A stretch of 64,000 nucleotides of DNA from CAZCDS01 sp964497585. GTDB taxonomy: Bacteria > Desulfobacterota > Desulfomonilia > Desulfomonilales > Desulfomonilaceae. Each line of letters begins with the position of its first letter. Position 1 is the stretch's first letter. The position numbers and the translations under genes were made by a program. This document shows positions 18,592-27,710 of this stretch, piece after piece. The DNA lies in NCBI GenBank assembly GCA_964497585.1, contig CAZCDS010000001.1:336055-400054 (forward strand). The letters are read 5' to 3'. The notes beneath the pieces were generated by a model, which worked only from the letters and a program-made list of their open reading frames with translations, was not told where the DNA came from and ran no database searches.

Positions 18592-21591
18592 GTGACCACG
18601 AACAACAAGAGAATGAGAAAGGACCGCCTCCTCAGCGGCTTCCTATCCTTCATGGTCGTGGGTGTGCCCCTGCTCGTTGTATGCGGACTGATTATGGGCG
18701 GCCTCGGCGGGCTGCTCGGGGCATACCTCCGCTTTGCTAAGGACCTTCCTGATATTCCTGATCTGAGGCGATACCGGCCGAAAACGGTCTCCACGTTTTA
18801 CGCGGAAGACGGTACCGTTATCGGAATTTTTTATAAAGAGAAGCGATTCCCGGTTCCTCTCGATTCAATACCGCCCCACGTTGTCAATGCCTTCCTCGCA
18901 GCAGAGGATGTTCGTTTCTTTTCTCACCCTGGCGTAGATCCTCTCGGCATTATTCGAGCCGCATATCAGAACCTCAAGTCAGGGCGTTGGGAGCAGGGTG
19001 GCAGTACGATCACCCAACAGCTTACCCGCAATTTTCTGCTCTCACGGGAAAAGACGCTGACGCGAAAGATCCGGGAGGCAATCCTGGCGTATCGTCTGGA
19101 GAAGACCCTCAGCAAGAAGGAGCTTCTCGGTCTCTACTTGAACGAGGTCTACCTGGGGAATGGCGCGTACGGGGTGGAATCGGCCGCGCGAACCTACTTT
19201 GGGAAGAATTGCAAGGACCTTACCATAGCAGAAGCCGCGCTGCTCGCGGGACTTGTGCGAAGACCGGCGGAAAACGCGCCGACCCGCAACATGAAGAAAG
19301 CGCTCGAGAAAAGGGCCGCTGTCCTGGAGACCATGCTGAAACACAACCTCATCTCGGCAGCTCAATTCAAGCGCGCGAACGCTGAACCGGTAAACCTCAG
19401 AGAGAAGCTCCCCAATCCGTATGAGCAGGCCCCGTACTTCACCGAGGCCGTTCGCCAATATATTGTGGACAAATACGGAGAAGAAAGCCTTTATCACGAA
19501 GGACTCAAGGTCTGGACCACCTGCGATCTCTCTTTTCAGAAGCGAGCCTCGGAAGCGCTGATCAAGGGCGTCAAAGCCTGGGAGAAGCGTCACCGCAGAC
19601 CCTCGGGGCTTGTCAAGAGGCTCAGCAGGCGGGAACTCCGTGAATTCCTCGCGACGCCGAGAAAGACGCCGTACAAGCAGGGAGAATTCGTCAAGGCCGT
19701 CGTGCTTGAGAATCATACCCCCAAGCCCAGGAGACGAAACAAGAAGAAGGAAGAGCCGCGCTCACAGGAGTGCATGCTGGCCCTCGCCGGCAACTTCCGA
19801 TTCATGGTGCGATTGGACGGTAAGCTACGGTACCGGCCCGGAGATCTCCTGGAGTTCAGGGTAGCTTCGGTCGACGGAGCGAAGCTGAACCTGCAGCATC
19901 AGACCGTCCCGCCGGTTCAGGGTGCAGTGGTCTGCATCGAGAACCGAACGGGGTACGTCCGGGCCCTCGTCGGAGGACTCGACTTTCAGCGATCTCGCTT
20001 CAACCGTGCCTATCAGGCATTACGGCAGCCTGGCAGCGCGTTCAAACCGATCGTTTATTCCGCGGCGTTGGAGTGGAGCCACTACAGCCCCTTCACGACC
20101 GTTGTTGACGAACCGATCGCGGTGGTGATCGATCCGAGAGAACCGGAATGGATCCCCATGAACTCGGACATGAATTTTGCCGGACCCATCACCCTCCGCC
20201 AAGCGCTCGTCTATTCCCGCAACACCGCGACCGTCAAGGTGCTGATGGACGTGGGGATAGATTCGGCTATCCGTATGGCCCGCAATCTTGGCATTCGGTC
20301 ACATCTCGGACACAACCTCTCCATATCGCTGGGAGCGTCGGAAGTTACGCCCCTTGAGTTGACCGCGGCGTACACGGTATTTCCCAACATGGGAATGAAG
20401 GTTCATCCGGTCCTGGTCAAGAAAGTGGTCGACAGGTTCGGGAACGTTCTGGAGGACAACGGGACCGACCCCATCCGGATAGACGAGCAGACCCTCACCA
20501 CCCCGACGGCTATGGCATGGCTTCAACAACAAAGGAGTCTGCCCGCGCCGCAGCCTGACGAGTGGGGTCGGTATCCCCGCGAAGAGACGATCTGGTCCCA
20601 GGAGGATCGAGCGAGATTCGTGGAGGAGATGAGACGTCCGCCAGTCAAGCGTGAAGACACCTCTTTGAGCCCCAGGATCAAAGCCCTCCTGGCACTGCCG
20701 GCCGGGTTCTCAGTAAGAAAGACCCTTCGGCGACCGGAACCGAGCCGGGTACTCAGTACCCAGACATCCTACCTGATGCTTAGTATTCTCAGGGAGATAT
20801 GCAGATCAGGCACCGCAGCGAAGGTATCCCGTCTGCACCGCAGGGATCTTGCTGGGAAAACCGGCACCACCAACGATTGCACTGACTCGTGGTTTATCGG
20901 ATTTAATTCCGATTATACAACGGGTGTCTGGATGGGATACGACGCCAAGGTCTCCCTCGGTAGGAAGGAGTACGGCAGCCGAGCAGCTCTCCCCGTCTGG
21001 ATGGACTTCATGAAGGATATGCGCGAAGGGCACGGGTACACCCCGCCTCCGGGTATCGTCTTTTACCGTAACGAGGGCAATCCCGTGCCGGCCCGTGGCC
21101 GCCTTGAAGCGCTCCTCGAATCAAATCCCGCAGTCAACCCCGATATTCCCACCAAGCAGGTCTGTCCCGTTGACATGGGAATTGCCTCAGTGGCCGGGTA
21201 CTCTAGTCCGTACGGTGTGTCCGCCCCCTTCAATCCCATGGGCGGATGGGGAGCGTACGGACCCCAGGCGTACGGGATGCCTATGTACGGCGGGTACGGG
21301 TACGCCGGCATGCCGGGCACGATCCGGGTCTTATCTCCGACAGGTGAGACACTCGGCCACGCTCCGTACTCGGTTGACGAGAAGGGCAAGGTCATGGTCT
21401 ACCGGGATTCCTTCGAACCCTCCTTCGGAAGCACTCCGGAACAGTACTCGGCGCCCCCACGCGAGCCCCGAGAAGAGGCGTACCAGCCTCCTTCCCGACC
21501 GCATGAGTCCATCCTTCCACGAGCAGCGCGGTTTCTGCGCAACCTGCAGCAGTTCCTGCCCCGCGGTTTCGGTTTCGAGTGGGTTCGATGA
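18592..21591 (+). CDS. Class A penicillin-binding protein (PBP1A type)
   Basis: A 999-residue bifunctional peptidoglycan synthase. One transmembrane helix (about residues 15-45) precedes the GT51 glycosyltransferase domain, with catalytic Glu105 (AAEDVRFFSHPG) and GGSTITQQLTRNF. An OB-like insert, with a Lys/Arg-rich loop near residue 385, is followed by the transpeptidase. There the active-site Ser482 lies in GSAFKP, the SxN motif is Ser542-Arg-Asn544 (YSRNTATVKV), and the KTG motif is at Lys756 (KTGTTND). The last about 130 residues form an unusual Gly/Tyr/Met/Pro-rich tail. The start is GTG 18592 with an AGGAGT 12 bases upstream; ATG 18613 is an alternative. The stop overlaps the next gene's start. 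Confidence 0.95.
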   Translation: MTTNNKRMRKDRLLSGFLSFMVVGVPLLVVCGLIMGGLGGLLGAYLRFAKDLPDIPDLRRYRPKTVSTFYAEDGTVIGIFYKEKRFPVPLDSIPPHVVNAFLAAEDVRFFSHPGVDPLGIIRAAYQNLKSGRWEQGGSTITQQLTRNFLLSREKTLTRKIREAILAYRLEKTLSKKELLGLYLNEVYLGNGAYGVESAARTYFGKNCKDLTIAEAALLAGLVRRPAENAPTRNMKKALEKRAAVLETMLKHNLISAAQFKRANAEPVNLREKLPNPYEQAPYFTEAVRQYIVDKYGEESLYHEGLKVWTTCDLSFQKRASEALIKGVKAWEKRHRRPSGLVKRLSRRELREFLATPRKTPYKQGEFVKAVVLENHTPKPRRRNKKKEEPRSQECMLALAGNFRFMVRLDGKLRYRPGDLLEFRVASVDGAKLNLQHQTVPPVQGAVVCIENRTGYVRALVGGLDFQRSRFNRAYQALRQPGSAFKPIVYSAALEWSHYSPFTTVVDEPIAVVIDPREPEWIPMNSDMNFAGPITLRQALVYSRNTATVKVLMDVGIDSAIRMARNLGIRSHLGHNLSISLGASEVTPLELTAAYTVFPNMGMKVHPVLVKKVVDRFGNVLEDNGTDPIRIDEQTLTTPTAMAWLQQQRSLPAPQPDEWGRYPREETIWSQEDRARFVEEMRRPPVKREDTSLSPRIKALLALPAGFSVRKTLRRPEPSRVLSTQTSYLMLSILREICRSGTAAKVSRLHRRDLAGKTGTTNDCTDSWFIGFNSDYTTGVWMGYDAKVSLGRKEYGSRAALPVWMDFMKDMREGHGYTPPPGIVFYRNEGNPVPARGRLEALLESNPAVNPDIPTKQVCPVDMGIASVAGYSSPYGVSAPFNPMGGWGAYGPQAYGMPMYGGYGYAGMPGTIRVLSPTGETLGHAPYSVDEKGKVMVYRDSFEPSFGSTPEQYSAPPREPREEAYQPPSRPHESILPRAARFLRNLQQFLPRGFGFEWVR

Positions 21592-22721
21592 TTCGGAGCC
21601 GTTTCCTATCCATTCTCGTGACCATCGCCGTGATATTCGGGCTCGGGACTGTTGTCGGGCTTTGGCTCAATCGCAAGCCAGCGGTGATTCAGCAGCAGAC
21701 CGTTTCAGGCAAGTATCTCCCACGAGACACGACGGAAGCCATCGTGATGGACGTGTACCGCCGACTCAGCCCTACGGTGGTCAACATCCTAGCGCGGAGC
21801 CTTACGCGGACCTTCTTCATGGAATTAATCCCTCAAACCGGTCAAGGCACCGGATTCGTGATCGATTCCAAGGGCCATATCCTCACGAACAGTCATGTGG
21901 TAGGGAACGCGCATAACCTCGAAGTTACCTTCGTGGGAGGGCACAAGGTCCAGGCGAAGCTCGTCGGGCGGGACCCGGTGAGCGACCTGGCCATAATTAA
22001 GGTCAAGCCCTTCCCTGAGATGCAGGTCGCTCCCCTCGGGGACTCCGCCAATCTCCAGGTGGGTCAGCGGGTCATTGCCATCGGCAACCCCTTCGGATTC
22101 CAGCACACCGTCAATACCGGCTTCATCAGCGCGCTCGGCAGGGACATCAGCGTCGGTCAGCGGACGATGATGCAAATGATACAGACGGACGCGGGCATTA
22201 ACCCCGGCAACAGTGGCGGACCGCTCATTGACACAAGGGGAAAGGTAATCGGGGTCAACACGGCTATTTTTACGCAGCAAGGGGCATTCACGGGGATCGG
22301 CTTTGCGCTCCCCATCGATCGCGCAAAAAAGGTGGCTCGACAGATCATCGACATGGGCAGGGTCATCTATCCCTGGCTCGGAATCAAGTCGTGGATGAAC
22401 ATCGACCCGAAACTCGCCGAGCAAATGCACCTGCCTCCGGTAAGCGGCGTGCTTCTCTTCGAAGTGGTCCCGGGCAGCCCGGCAGCGCTCGGGGGACTGC
22501 GCGGAGGCACCGACGTCGCCTACTACCGTGGACGTCCAATCCTCCTCGGGGGTGACGTGATCCTCGCGGTGGACGGCACCCCTACCCCCACCTTTGACGA
22601 ATACCACAACGTCATCATTCAAAAGAATGTCGGAGACAAGGTCCGGGTCCATTACCTCCGCGGAAAGAAGGAACATACCGTGGACCTCACCCTCTTCGCG
22701 GATCCGCGTATAAGGTCGTGA
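21588..22721 (+). CDS. HtrA/DegP-like periplasmic serine protease with PDZ domain
   Basis: A 377-residue trypsin-like protease with an N-terminal signal anchor (FLSILVTIAVIFGLGTVVG). The catalytic triad is His103 (TNSHVVG), Asp133 (VSDLAIIKV) and Ser209 (GNSGGPL). One C-terminal PDZ domain (VLLFEVVPGSPAALGGLRGG, then GDVILAVDGTPTPTFDEY) places it with the DegS/HtrA group having a single PDZ. It likely degrades or senses misfolded envelope proteins. ATG 21588-21590 overlaps the PBP1A stop (ATGA), which couples a protease to cell-wall synthesis and suggests coordinated envelope maintenance. Confidence 0.93.
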   Translation: MIRSRFLSILVTIAVIFGLGTVVGLWLNRKPAVIQQQTVSGKYLPRDTTEAIVMDVYRRLSPTVVNILARSLTRTFFMELIPQTGQGTGFVIDSKGHILTNSHVVGNAHNLEVTFVGGHKVQAKLVGRDPVSDLAIIKVKPFPEMQVAPLGDSANLQVGQRVIAIGNPFGFQHTVNTGFISALGRDISVGQRTMMQMIQTDAGINPGNSGGPLIDTRGKVIGVNTAIFTQQGAFTGIGFALPIDRAKKVARQIIDMGRVIYPWLGIKSWMNIDPKLAEQMHLPPVSGVLLFEVVPGSPAALGGLRGGTDVAYYRGRPILLGGDVILAVDGTPTPTFDEYHNVIIQKNVGDKVRVHYLRGKKEHTVDLTLFADPRIRS

Positions 22722-22827
22722 AAGGCCGTTCCCGGAGGGATTCCAACACTGCGCCACGTAAGTAGGGCGCACGGCAAATGCACGATCGAATCCAACGATT
22801 GTCCAAAATAATGTCCGTTCACCTGTC

Positions 22828-22858
<31 letters not shown>

Positions 22859-22984
22859 GTTTGATTGGAACAGAAGCTTTCTCAATTGCGGTATGGATAC
22901 GAAACGGGGTAAGATTGAACAGTACCCTCTTTGGGGAGACCTTTGGACTGACGAGGCAATGTTTTGAAACCGGTGAGGTGGCGC

Positions 22985-23971
22985 GTGGCCGACGCACAAT
23001 ATGACTTCGATGTGGCCTTGTGTTTCGCAGGGGAAGACCGAGATTACGTCGAGAAGACGGCGGGTATCCTGCGGAGAATGGGTTTTCGGGTATTCTATGA
23101 CAAATACGAGACGGTCTCATCATGGGGAAAGAACTTGTACGAAGATCTGACCGAAGTGTTCCACACGAGGGCAGCGTACACCGTGATGTTTGTGTCACGC
23201 CACTTCGCCGAAAAGCTTTGGCCAAACCACGAAAGGAAGAGTGCGCAAGCTCGCGCGTTCAAAGAGCAGAGAGAGTACATATTACCAGCGAGGTTTGACG
23301 ACACTGAAATCCCAGGATTGTTGGACACGGTCGCTTATATTGACCTGAGGCAAATTGACCCCGAGCAGCTGGCGGATATGATCAAGGAAAAGATAGGGCC
23401 CGTGGTTAGAGACAACTTCTTTCCAGAGACCCCTGACCGCCTGTATCCCCTTCTTAGAAGCCACTACGATGAGGACCTGCAACAGATCAACGTCGTTGCG
23501 AAACATCTGTTTGAGCAACTCGGACTGATGAGGCCGTTAGAGCGGCAAGTTTTGTCAGAAGTTGTCCTGCATAGCTGTCCGACTGGCCCACCAAACAACG
23601 TACACATTAACCTGGAATACCTGGGACGCCTTGTCAGTCTTTCCCGTGAGGAAATCCTGTCGCTATTTTCAGGGCTGGATTCCTTGGGGTTTGTCTCGAG
23701 AGTATATTTCACAGACTGCTGCGAAGAAGGGTCACGCCTCAAAGAAGCGCGTGAGATTATTGAAGTGCGCTTCGAACCTGGTCTTGTTGGGTACGATGAA
23801 AATCAGACTCTCCTGCTTGTGGCGATGTGGGACTCCATATTTGACGCCCTGTGTCCTGTATGCGCATCCATGGCCATTGACCGCCTCGATTTCTCAGTAC
23901 TGGGCTCACTCACCGCGTTCCCGGAAGTGAAGCACGAGCACCATGATTCGGCACCGCCTGAAACCGGGTAG
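22985..23971 (+). CDS. TIR-domain protein, candidate NAD-cleaving immune effector
   Basis: A protein of about 328 residues. Residues 6-135 form a prokaryotic TIR domain: YDFDVALCFAGEDRDYVEKT, FRVFYDKYETVSSWGKNLYE, VMFVSRHFAEKLWPNHERKS, then ILPARFDDTEIPGLLDTVAY. Glu83 in NHERKSA occupies the position of the catalytic glutamate in NADase TIR domains. The remaining about 190 residues are unassigned. They look helical, with a possible winged-helix-like stretch (GRLVSLSREEILSLFSGLDS), several cysteines including CPVC, and an acidic/His end. GTG 22985 follows GAGGTGG closely; in-frame TTG 22964 or GTG 22973 are alternatives. By eye its codon use is less G+C-rich than its neighbours. It is flanked by hairpins, and no partner gene is evident. 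Confidence 0.85.
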   Translation: MADAQYDFDVALCFAGEDRDYVEKTAGILRRMGFRVFYDKYETVSSWGKNLYEDLTEVFHTRAAYTVMFVSRHFAEKLWPNHERKSAQARAFKEQREYILPARFDDTEIPGLLDTVAYIDLRQIDPEQLADMIKEKIGPVVRDNFFPETPDRLYPLLRSHYDEDLQQINVVAKHLFEQLGLMRPLERQVLSEVVLHSCPTGPPNNVHINLEYLGRLVSLSREEILSLFSGLDSLGFVSRVYFTDCCEEGSRLKEAREIIEVRFEPGLVGYDENQTLLLVAMWDSIFDALCPVCASMAIDRLDFSVLGSLTAFPEVKHEHHDSAPPETG

Positions 23972-24361
23972 CCTTGTGGTGGACCTTCTTCAATGCCCGT
24001 GAGAGCAGGATTCATCGGGTGAGCGGGAATGCCACGGACCTGGCCGCGTCCAGGTCCGTGGCATGATTGCACCATGGTATGGCCCCCCAGCCGGAATAGC
24101 AGTGGGCGTTCAGGGGGCCCACCCACACTTACTGGCACGGCTATCAACTTGTGAAATCTTGCCTCTGGCCCGTTTGGTGTCCCGAGTGACAAAACTTCGG
24201 TCACAGTCGAATCGTGTTGCTGGGAAAGCCAGTTTCGCGTCCCACAGAGCACCCCACATGCAGAGAGGCATTGTTTAGGGCAACGGGGATAAGAGGCGGC
24301 AATAGCTGTTTGCGGGCAAACCCATCCCATCGAGCCAATGGGTGCCAGTGCCGACTTTCTT
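23972..24361. other. Non-coding stretch between the TIR gene and the oxidoreductase
   Basis: About 390 bases containing one long perfect hairpin (24029-24064). Open frames crossing it on both strands lack coding character. I see no gene. Confidence 0.4.
24029..24064. repeat. Perfect 15-bp hairpin downstream of the TIR gene
   Basis: ATGCCACGGACCTGG at 24029-24043 pairs perfectly with CCAGGTCCGTGGCAT at 24050-24064 across the loop CCGCGT. It lies 57 bases after the TIR stop. No T-run follows, so it resembles a REP/MITE-type palindrome more than an intrinsic terminator. Confidence 0.65.
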
Positions 24362-25351
24362 TCAAGGTGTTTCTCCGGGCTGGCCGAGGGCGTTCACGAC
24401 CATCTGGAGGGCTTCCAGGTCTCTCACAGCACGGGGGCCGTCCACGAGCGGACCGCGCCGTTCCTTCACCGCGGCGAAGAAGTCTTCGAGTTCCGCGCGG
24501 AGGGGTTCTTCTGTCGGTACGGGGACCTCACGGGCGGTAATCTCTCCCATAAAGCAGAGGCCCTCGTCCATAGCGGGAAGCTCTTCGGCAGTGTGGACGG
24601 TCAGGGTATTGGAGATCGTGTCAACCTCGTACCAACGGCTGCGGGTGGTCACGGTGATGGCGCGCATCTTTCTTGGAGAGCATTTGCCGGCCCAGAGAAC
24701 CGCGCAGGCCTGGTTCTCGAACTCGATCAGGGTGTGAACAAAATCGGTTTGTTGAGAAAAGACGGGTCTGCCCACAGCGGACACCGACCGTATGGGCGAG
24801 TCCGCGATTTCGAGCACGAGATCGACGTCGTGGATGAGCAGGTCGTAGAGCACATCCACGTCAAGGCACCGGGAACCGTCAAAGGGGGCAAGACGCCGAG
24901 TGTCGATGGAGACGATCTCTTCCTCCGCGCTCTTGATCAGCTCCATCATCTTGCGGATCGCGGGGTTGTACCGCTCGACGTGCCCGACCATGAGGATGAC
25001 ACCTGCCTTCCGTGCCGTGTCCACGAGGCGCATCGCCCGTTCCAAGCTGTCTGCAAGCGGCTTTTCCATCATGACATGGGTTCCGCTGCGCAGGCATCGT
25101 TCGCCGATGGAGAGATGTTCCGATGTGGGCGCAGCCACGGTGACCGCGTCGGCTCGATCGAGCAGCTCGTCCAGAGTATCGAACGCGTCGCAACCGTACT
25201 CGGTGCAGAACCGGTGGGCCCTTGCAGCGTCGGTATCGTGCAACCCGGCAAGGATCACGCCCTCGGTTTCGGCAACGATCCGGACGTGATGTCGGCCCAT
25301 GTGTCCCACGCCGATCACGCCGACGGCCAACTCATTGTGATTGCTCTTCAT
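24362..25351 (-). CDS. Gfo/Idh/MocA-family oxidoreductase
   Basis: A 329-residue NAD(P)-dependent sugar or inositol-type dehydrogenase. The N-terminal Rossmann fold begins with AVGVIGVGHMGRHHVRIV. The conserved EKP motif is in VMMEKPLADS near residue 97, followed by LMVGHVERYNPAI, and a YDLLIHDVDLVLEI segment supplies the catalytic-region His/Asp. Enzymes of this family often modify nucleotide sugars for surface glycans. There are no sugar genes beside it, so the substrate is unknown. It is divergent from livK with about 110 bases between, which must contain both promoters. Confidence 0.9.
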   Translation of the reverse strand: MKSNHNELAVGVIGVGHMGRHHVRIVAETEGVILAGLHDTDAARAHRFCTEYGCDAFDTLDELLDRADAVTVAAPTSEHLSIGERCLRSGTHVMMEKPLADSLERAMRLVDTARKAGVILMVGHVERYNPAIRKMMELIKSAEEEIVSIDTRRLAPFDGSRCLDVDVLYDLLIHDVDLVLEIADSPIRSVSAVGRPVFSQQTDFVHTLIEFENQACAVLWAGKCSPRKMRAITVTTRSRWYEVDTISNTLTVHTAEELPAMDEGLCFMGEITAREVPVPTEEPLRAELEDFFAAVKERRGPLVDGPRAVRDLEALQMVVNALGQPGETP

Positions 25352-25400
25352 ACCCGGGGAACATATACGGATAGGAGCATTTCGTCAAAGCCTAAACCGT

Positions 25401-25429
25401 TTGCTTTCCCGGCCGGTTCCGTTTATATA
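25401..25429 (+). promoter_or_regulatory. Sigma70-like promoter of the liv operon
   Basis: TTGCTT (25401-25406), a 17-base spacer and TATATA (25424-25429) lie just upstream of livK. The predicted start near 25436 leaves a short leader with GGAGGT at 25451-25456 ahead of the ATG at 25462. Read by eye only. Confidence 0.5.
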
Positions 25430-25461
25430 GTTGTGGATGAGCTCGCCTCGGGAGGTTACCC

Positions 25462-26580
25462 ATGTTCAGGATTCTGTCGGCGGTGGTGGTAGGGATTAGC
25501 ATGGTGATCGCGGCTTCGGCGATAGCGGCCGAACCCGTGAAGATCGGTGTGTACCTGCCCATGACCGGCCTGGTGGCCGCGTACGGCCAGATGGGATGGT
25601 CCGGGATCACGACTGCAAAGAAGATGGTGCCGACCGTTTTGGGCCGTCCGGTAGAACTCAAGCTGGTGGACACCAAATCCGACAAGGTGGAGGCAGCAAA
25701 CGCAGTCTCGAGGCTCGTGGAAAAGGAGAAAGTGGTAGCCATCATCGGTGAGATGATCTCGGGCAACACTATCGCGGGATCGGACTCTGCGGAAAGAAGC
25801 CACGTGCCGATGGTCTCTCCCACGGCGACGAATCCCATCGTGACCCAAGGCAAGAAATTCATCTTCCGGGTCTGTTTCATTGACCCGGACCAGGGGCGGA
25901 TCGCGGCCAAGTTGGCAATAGATCGGCTCAAAGCCAAGACAGCCGCGCTGATTTACGACATTTCGCAGGACTACTGTGTCGCGCTCGCCGCCTTCTTCCG
26001 CAAAGAGTTCACAAAGGACGGCGGAAAAATCCTCACCGAAACGAAATTCAAGACGGGAGACCGGGACTTCACTCCTCAATTGAGCAGCATTAAAGCGGTA
26101 CATCCGGACATCATCTACGCGCCGATCTACTACACCGAATGCGCGCTGATCGCCAAGCAGGCACGGGAAATGGGTCTCAACGCCCCCATCCTCGCCGGCG
26201 ACGGAGTGCAGGCTCCGGAATTGATCCAGTTGGGCGGGAAAGCCGTCGAGGGAGTCTACTTCACTGCGCACTTCCACCGGGATATGATCACCTGGGACAG
26301 CGGCAAGAAGTTCGAGGCGCTCTTCAAGAAAGAAACGGGCAAAGAGCTCGACGCGTTCAGCGCGATGGGCGCGGACGCATACTTCATCATCATTGACGCC
26401 ATCAAGAGGGCCGGTTCGACCGATCCCGAAAAAATCCGCAATGCGCTCGCCACGACCAAGGATTTCCAGGGGGTTACCGGCAAGATCACCCTCAAGCAGA
26501 ACGGTAATGCAGTCAAAGCAATGGTCATAAACAAGGTTAAAAACGGGAAATTCAAGTACGTCACGACCATCAACCCCTAA
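25462..26580 (+). CDS. livK: Branched-chain amino acid ABC transporter substrate-binding protein
   Basis: A 372-residue periplasmic binding protein (type I fold) that captures leucine, isoleucine, valine or related compounds. The signal peptide is cleaved near IAASAIAAEP. The mature start VKIGVYLPMTGLVAAYGQ is typical. VVAIIGEMISGNTIA and the C-terminal GVTGKITLKQNGNA are family landmarks. It is the first gene of livKHMGF and is preceded by a good promoter and ribosome site. A GC-rich hairpin after the stop separates it from the membrane genes, fitting the usual excess synthesis of the binding protein. Ligand identity is inferred; some members bind amides, urea or aromatic acids. Confidence 0.93.
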   Translation: MFRILSAVVVGISMVIAASAIAAEPVKIGVYLPMTGLVAAYGQMGWSGITTAKKMVPTVLGRPVELKLVDTKSDKVEAANAVSRLVEKEKVVAIIGEMISGNTIAGSDSAERSHVPMVSPTATNPIVTQGKKFIFRVCFIDPDQGRIAAKLAIDRLKAKTAALIYDISQDYCVALAAFFRKEFTKDGGKILTETKFKTGDRDFTPQLSSIKAVHPDIIYAPIYYTECALIAKQAREMGLNAPILAGDGVQAPELIQLGGKAVEGVYFTAHFHRDMITWDSGKKFEALFKKETGKELDAFSAMGADAYFIIIDAIKRAGSTDPEKIRNALATTKDFQGVTGKITLKQNGNAVKAMVINKVKNGKFKYVTTINP

Positions 26581-26586
26581 CACGCC

Positions 26587-26601
26587 GGCCCCGCCGGGGC
26601 C
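26587..26601 (+). promoter_or_regulatory. Intra-operon GC hairpin between livK and livH
   Basis: GGCCCC (26587-26592), loop GCC, GGGGCC (26596-26601). It sits 7 bases after the livK stop, without a T-run. It is likely an mRNA-stabilising or attenuating fold that favours livK expression over the permease genes. Confidence 0.45.
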
Positions 26602-26667
26602 GCGCCTCCGGTCACGACTCGGCAGCGGGACCCGTGGGTTCCGACTTTGCCGTCATAGGCATGAGCC

Positions 26668-27555
26668 GTGGATGCCGCCTTCCTCCTCCAACAGATCGTT
26701 TTCGGACTCACGCTGGGATGCCTCTACGGCCTCCTCGCCATCGGATACACCATGGTGTACGGGGTCCTGCGTCTGATCAACTTCGCTCACGGAGACCTGC
26801 TCATGGTCTCCGCGTACATTGCGTTCTTCGGCATTGTGATGTTCCACCTGCCGTGGCCCCTCGTCTTTGTGATCGCGATCCTGTTGACCGGCCTGCTAGG
26901 AATCATGATGGACCGCGGGGCGTACAAACCGCTCCGGAGAAGCCCGCGCATTAGTGCGTTGATAACCGCAATCGGCGTATCATTCTTGCTCGAGAACCTT
27001 GGGCTGGTCCTCATCGGAGGCCGGCCCAAATCTTTTCCGAGACCTGGTCTCTTCGACGGAATCCTGACGTCCGGTTCGGTGACCATACCCGTCCTGTCGC
27101 TCTGGATCGTGGGTATAACCGCGTTGTTGCTCGTAATGGTCCTGCTCATCATCCATCGAACCAGGGCGGGGATGGCCATGAGAGCGCTTTCACGGGACGT
27201 GGAGACCGTGAGGCTTATGGGCGTGGACGCGGATCGGGTGATATCGTTCACGTTCCTCCTCGGTTCCGCCCTCGCGGGCGCGGGAGGAATCATGTGGTGT
27301 ATGAAGTATCCCGCTCTGGAACCTTTCATGGGGGTTTTCCCCGGCCTCAAGGCATTCGTCGCCGCCGTACTGGGAGGAATCGGCAACGTCGCAGGTGCAG
27401 CGCTGGGCGGCATATTGCTAGGTGTGGCCGAGATCATGATCGTGGCTTTCCTTCCCGAATGGTCGGGTTATCGGGACGCAACAGCTTTTGCGATCCTTAT
27501 CGTTATACTCCTCACGAGACCCACAGGGATCATGGGAGAAGAGCTGCCCGAATAA
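26668..27555 (+). CDS. livH: Branched-chain amino acid ABC transporter permease LivH
   Basis: A 295-residue inner-membrane permease with about eight hydrophobic segments. It starts VDAAFLLQQIVFGLTLGCLY, has GYTMVYGVLRLINFAHGDLL (the LivH signature after the first helix), and a C-terminal part with FVAAVLGGIGNVAGAALGG, the loop that docks the ATPases. It starts at GTG 26668 with a poor ribosome site. Together with LivM it forms the channel. It is followed after 155 bases by livM. Confidence 0.94.
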   Translation: MDAAFLLQQIVFGLTLGCLYGLLAIGYTMVYGVLRLINFAHGDLLMVSAYIAFFGIVMFHLPWPLVFVIAILLTGLLGIMMDRGAYKPLRRSPRISALITAIGVSFLLENLGLVLIGGRPKSFPRPGLFDGILTSGSVTIPVLSLWIVGITALLLVMVLLIIHRTRAGMAMRALSRDVETVRLMGVDADRVISFTFLLGSALAGAGGIMWCMKYPALEPFMGVFPGLKAFVAAVLGGIGNVAGAALGGILLGVAEIMIVAFLPEWSGYRDATAFAILIVILLTRPTGIMGEELPE

Positions 27556-27710
27556 GAGGCCGAGACCGAATCCGCTCTTCGTGGTTGGACCCGCGGCGGC
27601 AGCGAGTGAAAGAGTGGGTACGGTCCCGCTGGTTCGAGGTGAAGGGAATCGAAGGCGGAGACTCATCTTACGTACTGGGCGGCACACCCGCGTGAGACCT
27701 TTTTCCCGGT

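Noticed and set aside
24338..25492. 384-codon plus-strand frame over the Gfo/Idh/MocA gene
   Set aside because: It is antisense to an intact oxidoreductase with NAD-binding and EKP motifs.
25456..26583. 375-codon minus-strand frame over livK
   Set aside because: It is antisense to a binding protein with a clear signal peptide and promoter.
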